A DNA stretch of 54,714 nucleotides from Pseudomonas sp. UBA2684 (GCA_002354655.1 DELY01000032.1:7994-62707); one strand, 5' to 3'. Counted from the stretch's first letter, positions 9,177-19,221 are shown. Notes: generated by a model not told the origin, from the sequence alone. A program made the numbers and translations.

Positions 9177-9968
9177 ATGACTCAAAGCACCAGCGGCCGC
9201 GTAAGCCGTGAGAAACGAGGCCAGATCATGTTGATCGGCCTGGACCGTGCCGCCAAACGCAATGCGTTCGACCTCGACCTGCTGAATGACCTGTGCCTGG
9301 CCTATGGCGAATACGAACGCGACAACGAGGCGCGCGTGGCGCTGGTCTTCGCCCATGGCGAACACTTCACCGCTGGGCTGGACCTGGCCAATGTCGCCGC
9401 CCATTTTGCCGCCGGCTGGCAGATCCCCGCGGGCGGTTGCGACCCCTGGGGCGTGTTCGGCGGGCCGCGGGTGAGCAAGCCGGTGATCGTCGCGGCCAAG
9501 GGCTACTGCTACACCATCGGCATCGAGCTGATGCTCGCCTCGGACATCAACCTGTGCGCCAGCAACACCCGCTTCGCGCAGATGGAAGTGCAGCGCGGTA
9601 TTTTTCCATTCGGCGGCGCGACTCTGCGCATGCACCAGACCGCTGGCTGGGGCAACGCCATGCGCTGGTTACTCACCGGCGATGAGTTCGATGCCCACGA
9701 AGCCTATCGCCTGGGTTTGGTGCAAGGCGTGCTGGCCAGCGAAGAGTTGATGCCCAAAGCCCTGTGGATGGCCGAGCGCATCGCTGCCCAAGCACCGCTC
9801 GGCGTGCAAGCCACGCTGGCCTCGGCGCGCCAGGCCGTGCGTGACGGCGAAGCGGCCGCCGCCGCCAACTTGCACCCCACCGTGACCCGCCTGATGGCCA
9901 GCGCAGATGCCCAGGAAGGCGTACGCGCCATGCTCGAACGCCGCCCCGGCGAGTTTAAAGGCCGCTAA
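9177..9968 (+). CDS. crotonase / enoyl-CoA hydratase family protein
   Basis: A 263-residue cytosolic crotonase-fold protein. The oxyanion-hole regions are seen as HFTAGLDL (63-70) and YTIGIELMLASDI (112-124). Of the two glutamates used by classical enoyl-CoA hydratases, the first is present (E137 in MEVQRGIFPFGG), while the second position aligns to R163. Simple hydratase chemistry is therefore doubtful, and an isomerase or another CoA-thioester reaction is possible. It is a monocistronic gene divergent from deaD, matching the PA2840/PA2841 order I recall. An AAGGAC site precedes the ATG. Substrate unknown. Confidence 0.88.
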   Translation: MTQSTSGRVSREKRGQIMLIGLDRAAKRNAFDLDLLNDLCLAYGEYERDNEARVALVFAHGEHFTAGLDLANVAAHFAAGWQIPAGGCDPWGVFGGPRVSKPVIVAAKGYCYTIGIELMLASDINLCASNTRFAQMEVQRGIFPFGGATLRMHQTAGWGNAMRWLLTGDEFDAHEAYRLGLVQGVLASEELMPKALWMAERIAAQAPLGVQATLASARQAVRDGEAAAAANLHPTVTRLMASADAQEGVRAMLERRPGEFKGR

Positions 9969-10070
9969 GGCCGTGGCGCAGAAATAACGATCAGGGGACG
10001 CGTGCGCGCTGGTTCGTGGCGCCGCCAACCCGGCAAGTGCTTTTATTCTGAGACGGCACACTACGCCGGT

Positions 10071-10844
10071 TCAACTGGCCGGGCGCAAGACTTCGATCAG
10101 CGATTGCAGGGAGTAACCCAGGCGCGGCGCCAACGCCGCACTGCGGCGGCGCAGCGCATCCAGATCGAGCGATTGATCGAGATCCGCCGGCACCAGCAAC
10201 ACCACGTTGCCCTCCTTCACCGGGCACTCCCAGTAATGCCGATGGTAGAGGCCACGCAGCAGCGCGGCGCCGAGCGGCTTGCCGTCGTTACCGGCCCATT
10301 GATTGATGATCAGCCAACCGCCTGGATTGAGCTGCTGACGACAACTTTCGAGAAAACGCCAGGCCAAATGGCCGACGCCAGGGCCATGGTCGGTGTACAG
10401 GTCGACGAAGATCAGGTCGGCGGTTTCCGCCGTCTCCAGCAGTTCCAGCGCATCGCCGATGCGGATGGTCAGGCGTGGATCGTCGTCCAGACCGAGAAAC
10501 TGCATAGCCAGACGCGGCACATCGGCACGCAATTCGATGGTTTCAACATCGTCGAGCGTCAGGATCTTCAGGCATGCCTGGGTCAGATTGCCAGCGCCCA
10601 GGCCAAGAAACAGCGCGCTCTCCGGTGCTGGGTGGCATAACGCACCGAGGAACATGGCGCGGGTGTAGTCGTACTCCAACCAGCTCGGGTCGGCGGTGAA
10701 CACGCAGCTTTGCTCGATCGAATCGCCGAATTCGAGGAAGCGGTAATCGCCGATCTCGACCACGCGGATCACACCAAACGCGTCCTGCACTTCAGCGAGC
10801 AAGACTTCTTCTTTCATCTCATCCACCGGGGGTAAACCTGGCAT
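10071..10844 (-). CDS. spermidine synthase-like methyltransferase-fold protein
   Basis: A 257-residue protein of the spermidine-synthase superfamily. The glycine-rich nucleotide loop FLGLGAGNLTQ (about 82-92), an acidic residue ending the next strand (ETIELR) and DLIFVDLYTDHG near 150 support the Rossmann fold. The gene is not beside polyamine decarboxylase genes, and bona fide SpeE key residues cannot be confirmed, so spermidine synthesis is not claimed. The start MPGLPPVDEMKEE has GGAGAG upstream. A second ATG nine residues later is possible. It is divergent from the monooxygenase operon. The 102 bases to the convergent crotonase hold nothing striking. Confidence 0.82.
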   Translation of the reverse strand: MPGLPPVDEMKEEVLLAEVQDAFGVIRVVEIGDYRFLEFGDSIEQSCVFTADPSWLEYDYTRAMFLGALCHPAPESALFLGLGAGNLTQACLKILTLDDVETIELRADVPRLAMQFLGLDDDPRLTIRIGDALELLETAETADLIFVDLYTDHGPGVGHLAWRFLESCRQQLNPGGWLIINQWAGNDGKPLGAALLRGLYHRHYWECPVKEGNVVLLVPADLDQSLDLDALRRRSAALAPRLGYSLQSLIEVLRPAS

Positions 10845-11010
10845 CCACCACTCTCCACCATGACATCCCCGACCACGCGACGCCCGGGAAAGGCGCCGAT
10901 TGTCATTGAAGCGCAAGGCCTGGGTCACGCAATAATTTGCCTGCGCAAGATTCGCCCGGGCAACCTAACGCGCCACAACAAAAACAACAGGCATCTCGAG
11001 GTTTCAAACT

Positions 11011-12354
11011 ATGTACGCCATCATCGGCGCGGGTCCCATGGGCCTGTGTACAGCACGGCAACTGCACAAGCATGGCATCGATTTCGTCGGTTTCGAGCTG
11101 CACAGCGATGTCGGCGGGCTGTGGGACATCGATAACCCGCACAGCACCATGTACGACTCGGCGCACCTGATTTCCTCCAAGGGCACCACCGAGTTCAGCG
11201 AGTTTCCGATGCGCGACGAAGTGGCGCCCTACCCGCACCACAGTGAGATGCGCCGGTATTTCCGCGACTACGCCACGCAGTTCGGCCTGTATCAACACTA
11301 TCAATTCAACACCCGCGTGCTTGCCGTGCAGCGCCTGGAGAAAGGTTGGAAACTCACCAGCGAACACAACGGCGCACCACGCGAGTGGCTGTTCGATGGG
11401 GTATTGATTGCCAACGGCACCCTGCACACCCCCAATCGACCCAAGCTCCCCGGCACCTTCAGCGGTGAGTTGCTGCATTCCAGCGATTACCGCTCAGCGG
11501 CGAGTTTCGACGGCAAGCGCGTACTGATCGTCGGCTGCGGCAACTCCGCCTGCGACATCGCCGTGGATGCCGTGCACCGTGCCGCCTCGGTCGATCTGTC
11601 GACGCGCCGGGGTTATTACTTCCTGCCCAAGTTCACCCTCGGCCGGCCCACCGACACCCTGGGCGGCGCGATCAAATTGCCACGCCCGTTCAAGCAGTTT
11701 CTCGACGGCCTGCTGGTGCGCGCCCTGGTCGGCAAACCCTCGAACTACGGCCTGCCCGACCCGGATTACAAACTCTACGAATCACACCCGGTAATGAACT
11801 CCCTGGTGCTGCATTACCTGGGGCATGGCGATATCAAGGCGCGCCGCGACGTCGCCACGGTCGACGGCTTGCAGGTGACTTTCAGCGATGGCGAGCAGGC
11901 CGAGTACGACCTGATTCTGCAAGGCACCGGCTACAGGCTCGACTACCCGTTCATCGACCGCGCCCACCTCAACTGGCCGGCCAGCGCCGGCGCACCACAG
12001 CTGTACCTCAACGTGTTCCATCCCGAGTACGACGACCTGTTCATGATGGGCATGGTCGAAGCCTCGGGCCTCGGCTGGCAGGGCCGCGACGAGCAGGCCG
12101 AGCTGGTGGCGTTGTGCATTCGCCGGCAGCTCGACGGCCACCCTGCGGCCAAATGCTTCCGTGAGCACGTGCGCGCCCACGCCAGCCAGCGCCTGGACGG
12201 CGGCTATGCCTATCTGCAACTGGAGCGCATGGCCTACTACGTTCATAAAGACAGCTACCGCCGAGCCATCCGCCAACACCGCGCCGAGCTCACGCTGAAG
12301 CCCACTCCTGCCGCTGCGCCCAAGGAAAACCGCGATGCCAGCCGTCAATCTTGA
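11011..12354 (+). CDS. flavin-containing monooxygenase
   Basis: A 447-residue class B flavoprotein monooxygenase, which oxidises a carbon, nitrogen or sulfur centre with NADPH and O2. It has an FAD-binding GAGPMG (6-11), a VGGLW segment (34-38), the class signature FxGxxxHxxxY (F150 to Y160, FSGELLHSSDY) and the NADPH-binding GCGNSA (175-180). This places it with FMO and FMO-like Baeyer-Villiger enzymes. It heads a four-gene chain whose reading frames overlap (BASS transporter, SDR, TauE), so the substrate is probably taken up and further reduced or oxidised by the neighbours. Promoter not identified. Confidence 0.92.
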   Translation: MYAIIGAGPMGLCTARQLHKHGIDFVGFELHSDVGGLWDIDNPHSTMYDSAHLISSKGTTEFSEFPMRDEVAPYPHHSEMRRYFRDYATQFGLYQHYQFNTRVLAVQRLEKGWKLTSEHNGAPREWLFDGVLIANGTLHTPNRPKLPGTFSGELLHSSDYRSAASFDGKRVLIVGCGNSACDIAVDAVHRAASVDLSTRRGYYFLPKFTLGRPTDTLGGAIKLPRPFKQFLDGLLVRALVGKPSNYGLPDPDYKLYESHPVMNSLVLHYLGHGDIKARRDVATVDGLQVTFSDGEQAEYDLILQGTGYRLDYPFIDRAHLNWPASAGAPQLYLNVFHPEYDDLFMMGMVEASGLGWQGRDEQAELVALCIRRQLDGHPAAKCFREHVRAHASQRLDGGYAYLQLERMAYYVHKDSYRRAIRQHRAELTLKPTPAAAPKENRDASRQS

Positions 12355-13264
12355 GTTCTCGCCCAGCGCGATGATCGCCTTGAACGCAATCATCGCGCTG
12401 ATGATGTTCGGCGTGTCGCTGGAACTGCGTGCCGACGACTTCAGCCGCATCCTGCGCGCGCCCAAGGCTCCGCTGATCGGCATGTTCGTGCAGTTTTTCC
12501 TGCTGCCGGCGTCCACCTGCCTGCTCACCACACTGCTGCCGATCGACCCGAGCCTGGCCCTCGGCCTGATCCTGGTCGCCACCTGCCCGAGCGGCACCTT
12601 CTCCAACATCATGACCTGGCTGGGCCGCGGCAATGTCGCGGTGTCGGCCAGTGTCACCGCCGTGTCGAGCCTCAGCGCCGGGCTGCTGACGCCGCTCAAC
12701 TTCGCCCTCTACGCCGGACTCAACCCCAACACCCGCGCACTGCTGAGCGAAATCAGCATCGACCCGCTCGAGCTGTTGGCCATGGTCCTGCTGGTACTGG
12801 TGCTGCCGATGGTACTCGGCATGTGGCTGGGCAAGCGGCGCCCGCAGCTGGCGCAGACACTGGAAAAACCACTGCGCCACTTCTCTCTACTGGTGATGCT
12901 GGCCTTCGTCGGCGGCGCTCTGATGAAGAATCTCGAGCAATTCATCGAGCACTTCCATCTGTTCTTCTGGCTGGTGGTGGCCCTCAACAGCATGGCGCTG
13001 CTGCTCGGCTACCTGTGCGCACGCCTGTGGCGCCTGCCCGCGGCCGAAGTGCGCGCGGTGACCCTGGAGACCGGCATTCACAATTCCGGCCTCGGCATGG
13101 CGTTGATCTTCACCTTCTTCCCGCAGGCCGGCGGCATGCTGCTGATCGCCGCCTTCTGGGGCTGCTGGCAACTGCTTTCCGGGCTGGCCCTGGCGCTGTT
13201 CTGGTCGCGCCGCGTGCCCCAGGCCGAGACCCGCGCCGCCCTCGGCGAGGCGCCCTCGCAATGA
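12335..13264 (+). CDS. bile acid:sodium symporter (BASS) family transporter
   Basis: A 309-residue inner-membrane protein with about nine to ten hydrophobic segments. Conserved family blocks are CPSGTFSNIMTWLGRGN (near 84-100) and ETGIHNSGLGMALI (near 247-260), the latter being the BASS E-x-G-x-N sodium-site motif. BASS members import organic acids such as steroid acids, pantoate or keto acids with sodium. The ATG at 12335 lies 20 bases inside the monooxygenase gene and has AAGGAAA upstream, so translation is coupled. The cargo is unknown; context suggests the monooxygenase substrate or product. Confidence 0.9.
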   Translation: MPAVNLEFSPSAMIALNAIIALMMFGVSLELRADDFSRILRAPKAPLIGMFVQFFLLPASTCLLTTLLPIDPSLALGLILVATCPSGTFSNIMTWLGRGNVAVSASVTAVSSLSAGLLTPLNFALYAGLNPNTRALLSEISIDPLELLAMVLLVLVLPMVLGMWLGKRRPQLAQTLEKPLRHFSLLVMLAFVGGALMKNLEQFIEHFHLFFWLVVALNSMALLLGYLCARLWRLPAAEVRAVTLETGIHNSGLGMALIFTFFPQAGGMLLIAAFWGCWQLLSGLALALFWSRRVPQAETRAALGEAPSQ

Positions 13265-14043
13265 CCGTCACGCTGATTACCGGGGCCGCCAGCGGCCTCG
13301 GCTGGCAACTGGCGCGCGCCTGCCATGCACGCGGCGATCGGCTGCTGCTCAGCGACATCGACGCCGCGGGCCTGGCTGTCCGGGTCGCCACACTCGCCGA
13401 TCCGCACGTCGTGGGCATCGCCGGCGACATCACCGAGCCGGCCCTACATGAGCGCCTGCTCAGCGCCTGTGAGGAACGCTTCGGCCGCCTCGACCTGCTG
13501 ATCAACAACGCCGGCATCACCCACCGCTCGCCGACAACGCGCACCCAGCCGAGGGTCTTTCGCCAGGTCATGGCGGTGGATTACCACGCGCCGCTGGAGT
13601 TGACCCTCGGCGCCCTGCCGCTGCTGCGCCAGAGCCAGGGACAGATCGTCGCCATCGGCTCCATGGCCGGTTGGATGCCGGTGCTCGGCCGCGCCGGATA
13701 CTGCGCGGCGAAAGCCGCCCTGGCGCAGGGCTTCGAAGTGCTGCGTGCCGAGGTGGCGGGCGATGGTATCGGCCTGCTGATGGTCTACCCGAGTTTTCTC
13801 GACACGCCCATCGAGCAACATGCCCTCGGCGGCGACGGCCAACCGGCGCGGCATGCGCGCTCGACGGTCGGCCAGGTACGCGGCGCCGACTGGATGGCCG
13901 CGCGCATCCTCCAGGCCCAGGAAAAGCGCCAGCAGCGGCTGTTCCCCGATCGCGGCAGTTGGTTGGCCAGCCTGCTCTGGCGCCTCGCCCCGGCCCTGTA
14001 TTACCGGCAGATGAGCCGCCGCTTCGCCACGGAGCTGGGCTGA
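13261..14043 (+). CDS. short-chain dehydrogenase/reductase of the FMO-BASS operon
   Basis: A 260-residue classical SDR with cofactor loop TGAASGLG (7-14), D33 after the second strand (SDID, suggesting NAD preference, inferred), NNAG near 83 and the catalytic pair in GYCAAKAAL (Y and K four apart). The ATG overlaps the transporter stop as ATGA at 13261, and the stop overlaps the next ATG, so stoichiometric coupled translation is likely. An upstream open frame continues inside the transporter gene but is a shadow. It may act on an alcohol or ketone related to the monooxygenase reaction. Confidence 0.9.
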   Translation: MTVTLITGAASGLGWQLARACHARGDRLLLSDIDAAGLAVRVATLADPHVVGIAGDITEPALHERLLSACEERFGRLDLLINNAGITHRSPTTRTQPRVFRQVMAVDYHAPLELTLGALPLLRQSQGQIVAIGSMAGWMPVLGRAGYCAAKAALAQGFEVLRAEVAGDGIGLLMVYPSFLDTPIEQHALGGDGQPARHARSTVGQVRGADWMAARILQAQEKRQQRLFPDRGSWLASLLWRLAPALYYRQMSRRFATELG

Positions 14044-14774
14044 TGGAATGGGCCTGGATCGCCCTCGGCGTTTTTATCCTGCTGGCGTACACCCTGGAAG
14101 CCATTACCGGCTTCGGCAGCATCGTCATCGCCCTGTCGCTCGGTGCCCTGCTGCTGCCGATTGAGCAGCTGCTGCCGATTCTGGTGGCGCTGAATATCTG
14201 CATGAGCGGCTACCTCAGCTGGCGCCACCGGCGGCTGATTGAACGGCGTCTGCTGCTGAACATGATCCTGCCGGGCATGCTGCTCGGCACCCTGCTCGGC
14301 TACGCGCTGCTGCCCTGGCTGGATGCCGGCTTGACCAAGCAACTGTTCGGCCTGCTCGTGCTGTGGTTCGCAGGCCGGGAACTGTGGCATCTGCGTCATG
14401 CGGTTGCGCGGCCACCGCGGCCGTTGTGGCTCACGCGCCTGATTACGCTCGGCGCCGGTATCAGTCACGGCCTGTTCGCCTCCGGCGGGCCATTGCTGGT
14501 GTACGCCCTGGCCGGCACCACGCTGGACAAGGCGCGCCTGCGCGCCACCCTGATCAGCGTCTGGTTCACCCTCAACAGCCTGCTGACCCTGGCGTTTCTC
14601 CTCGACGGCCGTCTGCTGCCGGCGCTGCCGCAGGTCGCCGCTTATGCGCCGTTGCTGCTGCTCGGCGTGTGGCTGGGCGAACGCCTGCATCGGCGGGTCA
14701 GCGAGCGGCATTTTCGTTTGGCGATCTACCTGTTACTGCTGGTCACCGGCGCCCTGCTGCTCTGGCCGCGCTAA
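14043..14774 (+). CDS. TauE/SafE (DUF81) family permease
   Basis: A 243-residue membrane protein with about seven to eight helices. The repeat-like glycine motifs ITGFGSIVIALSLGALLLP (near 20) and GISHGLFASGGPLLVYAL (near 140) are typical of TauE/SafE anion exporters that move sulfite, sulfoacetate or other organic anions. The start overlaps the SDR stop in TGATG. It is the last gene of the four-gene unit, and no terminator is obvious after it. A sulfur-containing small anion as cargo is only a family-level guess. Confidence 0.9.
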   Translation: MEWAWIALGVFILLAYTLEAITGFGSIVIALSLGALLLPIEQLLPILVALNICMSGYLSWRHRRLIERRLLLNMILPGMLLGTLLGYALLPWLDAGLTKQLFGLLVLWFAGRELWHLRHAVARPPRPLWLTRLITLGAGISHGLFASGGPLLVYALAGTTLDKARLRATLISVWFTLNSLLTLAFLLDGRLLPALPQVAAYAPLLLLGVWLGERLHRRVSERHFRLAIYLLLLVTGALLLWPR

Positions 14775-14811
14775 CCTGCAAGCATGCAGCGCCTCTATCG
14801 CGGCTATCGGC

Positions 14812-16223
<1,412 letters not shown>

Positions 16224-16248
16224 GGCGAGAACGGTGGTGAGCACTGAT

Positions 16249-16355
16249 AGAGCTCGCGGCTAAAGCCCCTCCTACATTCTGCGGTGACGGGCAAGCGGAG
16301 CCGCACGCAAAACCGCGCGAGTGTCGGGTGGACATGGCGCAGCCTTGTCCACCCG
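16249..16355. repeat. REP-like half site and perfect 10-bp inverted repeat
   Basis: The gap between the DAHP synthase and the convergent response regulator holds GCGGCTAAAGCCCCTCCTAC (16251-16270). This is one arm of the REP family seen at 35170-35228. It also holds a perfect inverted repeat CGGGTGGACA / TGTCCACCCG at 16325-16334 and 16346-16355. The hairpin may terminate or protect transcripts from both sides, but there is no T run. Confidence 0.65.
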
Positions 16356-16362
16356 CACGGTG

Positions 16363-17277
16363 TCAGGCGCTCAGCCGTTCGCGCAAACGGCCTAGCATGC
16401 CCAATAAACTGCCGACCTTTTCCCGCTCGCGGTCTTCGCGTGGCACCTCGGCCAGGCGGGTGATCGCCTGCGCCGGTTGCGCGCGCCATAACAGCGCCTG
16501 CTCGGCGGCGGCTTTCAAGCCCTTCTCGAACAGGCCGCGACGGATCGGCTTGGGCAAATAACGGAAGATCTGCGCCTCGTTGATCAATTTGAGCAGCGCC
16601 TGAGTGTCGCAGAACGGCGTCACCACCAGGCTGAGCAGGCGCGGATGAGCCTGAGCCAGACTTTTCAGCAGCGGCGCAACTTCTTCGCCGGCCAGTTTCA
16701 GGTCGCTGACCAGCAGATCGACCGGCTCGTTGTTGAGCAGCACCAGCGCCTCGGCCAGGTTACGCACGCGCAGCAGCTTGTGCCCACCCTCGACGCAGAA
16801 CTCGCCGACCGCAGCCAGGGTGTCCGGCTCATCGTCAAGCAGCAGCACGCTCAACGGCGCGGCCAGGCGGCTGCTAGTCGGCAACACCGGCGCCTGCGCC
16901 TGACGCGTGGCGATTTCCGCCGCCTGACGCAGGGTGAAGGCCATTTCCTGCTGGTCCCAGGGCTTGGTCAGGTAACGGAAGATCCCGCCGCTGTTCAATG
17001 CTTCCACCGCGGCATCCAGGTCGGAGTAGCCGGTGAGCAGGATGCGCAGGGTTTCCGGGGCGATCTCGCGGGCCTCGGCGAGCAGTTCGGCGCCACTCAT
17101 CTGCGGCATGCGCTGGTCGCTGACGATGATCTGCACCGGCTCGCTTTTCAGGCGCTCCAGGGCGCGCCGCGGATCGCTCTCGGTGAGCACCTCGTACTGG
17201 CGACGAAACTGCATGGCCAGGCTGCGCAGAATGCGCTCTTCGTCGTCGACAAACAGGATGCGGATCGGTGCAGGCAT
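16363..17277 (-). CDS. tandem double-receiver response regulator
   Basis: A 304-residue cytoplasmic protein with two receiver domains and no recognisable output. REC1 (1-125) has D11, D12, phospho-acceptor D54, T82 and K105, and its SDQRMPQMSG and LTGYSDLDAAV text resembles RpfG-type receivers. REC2 (140-262) has D148, D149, D192, T220 and K243, so both domains look competent. The tail (265-304) is charged and helical. The ATG lies one base after the stop of the histidine kinase gene, so the two form a coupled pair. Both domains could accept or shuttle phosphate, which is inferred. Confidence 0.9.
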   Translation of the reverse strand: MPAPIRILFVDDEERILRSLAMQFRRQYEVLTESDPRRALERLKSEPVQIIVSDQRMPQMSGAELLAEAREIAPETLRILLTGYSDLDAAVEALNSGGIFRYLTKPWDQQEMAFTLRQAAEIATRQAQAPVLPTSSRLAAPLSVLLLDDEPDTLAAVGEFCVEGGHKLLRVRNLAEALVLLNNEPVDLLVSDLKLAGEEVAPLLKSLAQAHPRLLSLVVTPFCDTQALLKLINEAQIFRYLPKPIRRGLFEKGLKAAAEQALLWRAQPAQAITRLAEVPREDREREKVGSLLGMLGRLRERLSA

Positions 17278-17278
17278 C

Positions 17279-18595
17279 TCAGGCGCTCCGTTGTAATGCG
17301 GTGGCCAGCGCCGCGGGTTGCGGGCGTGGTAGGCGGATCAAAAAGCGCGTACCGCGCCCCGGTTCGGAGGCGACGCGAATCAGGCCGCCGTGGTCCTGGA
17401 TGATCTTGAAGCTGATTGACAGGCCCAGCCCAGTGCCCTGGCCCACCGGTTTGGTGGTGAAGAACGGGTCGAATATCCGCGCCAGCACCGGCGGCGGCAT
17501 GCCGCGACCGCTGTCCTGCACGGAGAGGAACACCGCCGCCTCATCGGCCCAGGTTTTCACCACAATCTGGCCGAAGCCATCGATGGCCTGGGCGGCGTTG
17601 GTGAACAGGTTGAGCAGCACCTGGTTGATCTGCGACGGCGCGCAGGGTATACGCGGCAACTCGCCGAGTTGCAGCACGGCCTCGGCCTTGTCCTTGATGC
17701 TGTTGCGGGCGATTACCAGGGCGCTGCGCACGCACTCGTTGAGATCGACCTCCTCGCTCATGGCACGGTCCAGACGGGCGAAATCCTTGAGCCCGACCAC
17801 CAACTCGCCGATCTGCTCCAGGCCATACAGGGTGTCGCTGAACAGCTGCGTGAGGTCTTCGACCAGCAGCTCCGGCGCGGCGTTGTCGCGGGCGCTGGCG
17901 GCCGTATCCAGAGCCAGGGCCAGACGCGCCTCGTCGCAGGCCGGGTCGCTCAGGCAATCGGCCAACGCCGCTTGCGCCTCGGCCAACACGAACAGCGGCG
18001 CGCTGAGCTCGCGCAGCAGTTGCACGTTGTTCTTCACGTAGCCCAGCGGGGTATTCAGTTCATGGGCGACGCCGGCGACCATCTGCCCGAGCGAGGCCAT
18101 CTTCTCCGATTGCACCAGTTGAGTCTGCGACTCCTTCAAGTCCACCAGCGCCTTGCGCAGCACCTGATTGCGCTGGGCGATGCGCGCCTCCATGGCCTTG
18201 AGCAGGTCGAGCACGGTGCCCAGGCCGCGGTACAGACCCTCCCCGTCGACCAGGATGAAGTCCTCGGTGATCGGGTATTGCAGCTGTCCGGTGATCTGCT
18301 TGGCGGCCTCTTCCAGGCTGGTGTCCAGGCTCACGGTCAGCGGCGCCGGGTTCATCACCTCGCTCACCGGGTGACGGCCGCGCAGGTCGCGGCCGAAACG
18401 CTGCATGAAGATGTCCTGCAAGGTGGTGCGACTGACCAGCCCAAGCGGGCGGCCCGCCGCATCGACGATAGGCAGCGAGAGAAACGCTTTGTGCTCCGGG
18501 GTCAACAAGCGATCCGCGACATCCGCGATGCTGATTGCCGGCGGCAGCCCCGCGACCGGCTTGAGCAGGCGCGCTAGAGCGCTGGCGGTGGTCAT
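17279..18595 (-). CDS. soluble histidine kinase with N-terminal CBS domains
   Basis: A 438-residue sensor kinase without membrane segments. Residues about 12-135 form a CBS-domain pair (LPIVDAAGRPLGLVSR near 41, EDFILVDGEGLYRG near 111), which in other proteins binds adenosine nucleotides. A coiled region follows (about 135-168), then the H box with H178 in GVAHELNTPLGYV, the N box NLFTNAAQAI, DSGRGM and GTGLGLSIS. It is a complete HisKA/HATPase kinase. The ATG at 18595 has a GGGAG site. An earlier in-frame codon is unlikely. It is cotranscribed with the double-receiver protein. Sensing of cellular energy state is inferred from the CBS pair. Confidence 0.92.
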   Translation of the reverse strand: MTTASALARLLKPVAGLPPAISIADVADRLLTPEHKAFLSLPIVDAAGRPLGLVSRTTLQDIFMQRFGRDLRGRHPVSEVMNPAPLTVSLDTSLEEAAKQITGQLQYPITEDFILVDGEGLYRGLGTVLDLLKAMEARIAQRNQVLRKALVDLKESQTQLVQSEKMASLGQMVAGVAHELNTPLGYVKNNVQLLRELSAPLFVLAEAQAALADCLSDPACDEARLALALDTAASARDNAAPELLVEDLTQLFSDTLYGLEQIGELVVGLKDFARLDRAMSEEVDLNECVRSALVIARNSIKDKAEAVLQLGELPRIPCAPSQINQVLLNLFTNAAQAIDGFGQIVVKTWADEAAVFLSVQDSGRGMPPPVLARIFDPFFTTKPVGQGTGLGLSISFKIIQDHGGLIRVASEPGRGTRFLIRLPRPQPAALATALQRSA

Positions 18596-18846
18596 GGGTG
18601 GCACTCCCTGGCGATGGAAAGCCGCCATTCAACCAGCGCCAAGTTGCCATCGTGTGACACTTTTCACGTCTGCGCCTCACGAGCGGCAGATCGTCATCAT
18701 TTGGTCATCTTGGTTTAGGCCAGTGCGCCGAAACGATTCGCGACCCAATACACCTGCACCAGGGTGAATCAGCCGCCGCCTCGCTAGTAGCAGCACTGTT
18801 CCAGAAACGCTCTGATCGAGCGCCTTTACGGCCTGCCACAGCGCTC

Positions 18847-18862
18847 TGGCATGGGCGCTGCA
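18847..18862 (+). promoter_or_regulatory. probable sigma-54 (RpoN) promoter of the ethanolamine operon
   Basis: TGGCATGGGCGCTGCA carries the invariant GG and GC separated by exactly ten bases and matches TGGCAC-N5-TTGCA at nearly all positions. Initiation near 18873 gives a leader of about 30 bases with a GGAAGG site before the ATG at 18903. I recall that P. aeruginosa eutBC expression depends on RpoN and the enhancer-binding protein EatR, which fits. No activator gene is in this window. The rest of the 307-base gap shows nothing definite. Confidence 0.65.
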
Positions 18863-18902
18863 CAGCAACGACGAACACATCAAGCACGGCGGGGAAGGAT
18901 TT

Positions 18903-19160
18903 ATGACCACACCACTCAAGCCCACGCTGCGCCTATGGGGTATCACGGTCGGCCTGATGGGTATCGCGGCGATCTACAGCGACGGCCTGATCAACCTCGG
19001 CGGCATGAGCCTGACCGCGGCGATGATCGCCATGGCCTGGTTCAACACCCTGATCGGCTTGATCTTCCTCGGCTTCATGGCGGTCGGTTTCGTCTACTTC
19101 AGCCTCACCGGCCACCCGCGCGCCAACGCGCCGGCGGACGCCATGCTCAGCGGCGCTTGA
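18903..19160 (+). CDS. small two-helix membrane protein leading the eutBC operon
   Basis: An 85-residue protein with two hydrophobic segments (about 11-36 and 39-68) and short polar ends. It matches no family that I recognise. A strong GGAAGG ribosome binding site and position just behind the putative sigma-54 promoter argue that it is real. It lies 61 bases before eutB on the same strand. It could assist ethanolamine or ammonium transfer across the membrane or anchor the lyase, but this is a guess from context. No ethanolamine permease or aldehyde dehydrogenase is adjacent. Confidence 0.75.
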   Translation: MTTPLKPTLRLWGITVGLMGIAAIYSDGLINLGGMSLTAAMIAMAWFNTLIGLIFLGFMAVGFVYFSLTGHPRANAPADAMLSGA

Positions 19161-19221
19161 GTCAAATGGGTCGAGGGCTGGCATAGTTGTCGCCCTCGGT
19201 CTGTATCGGGAGCACAGCCCC

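Noticed and set aside
10071-10844. true spermidine synthase (speE)
   Set aside because: No polyamine gene context, and substrate-binding residues could not be confirmed; only the fold is claimed.
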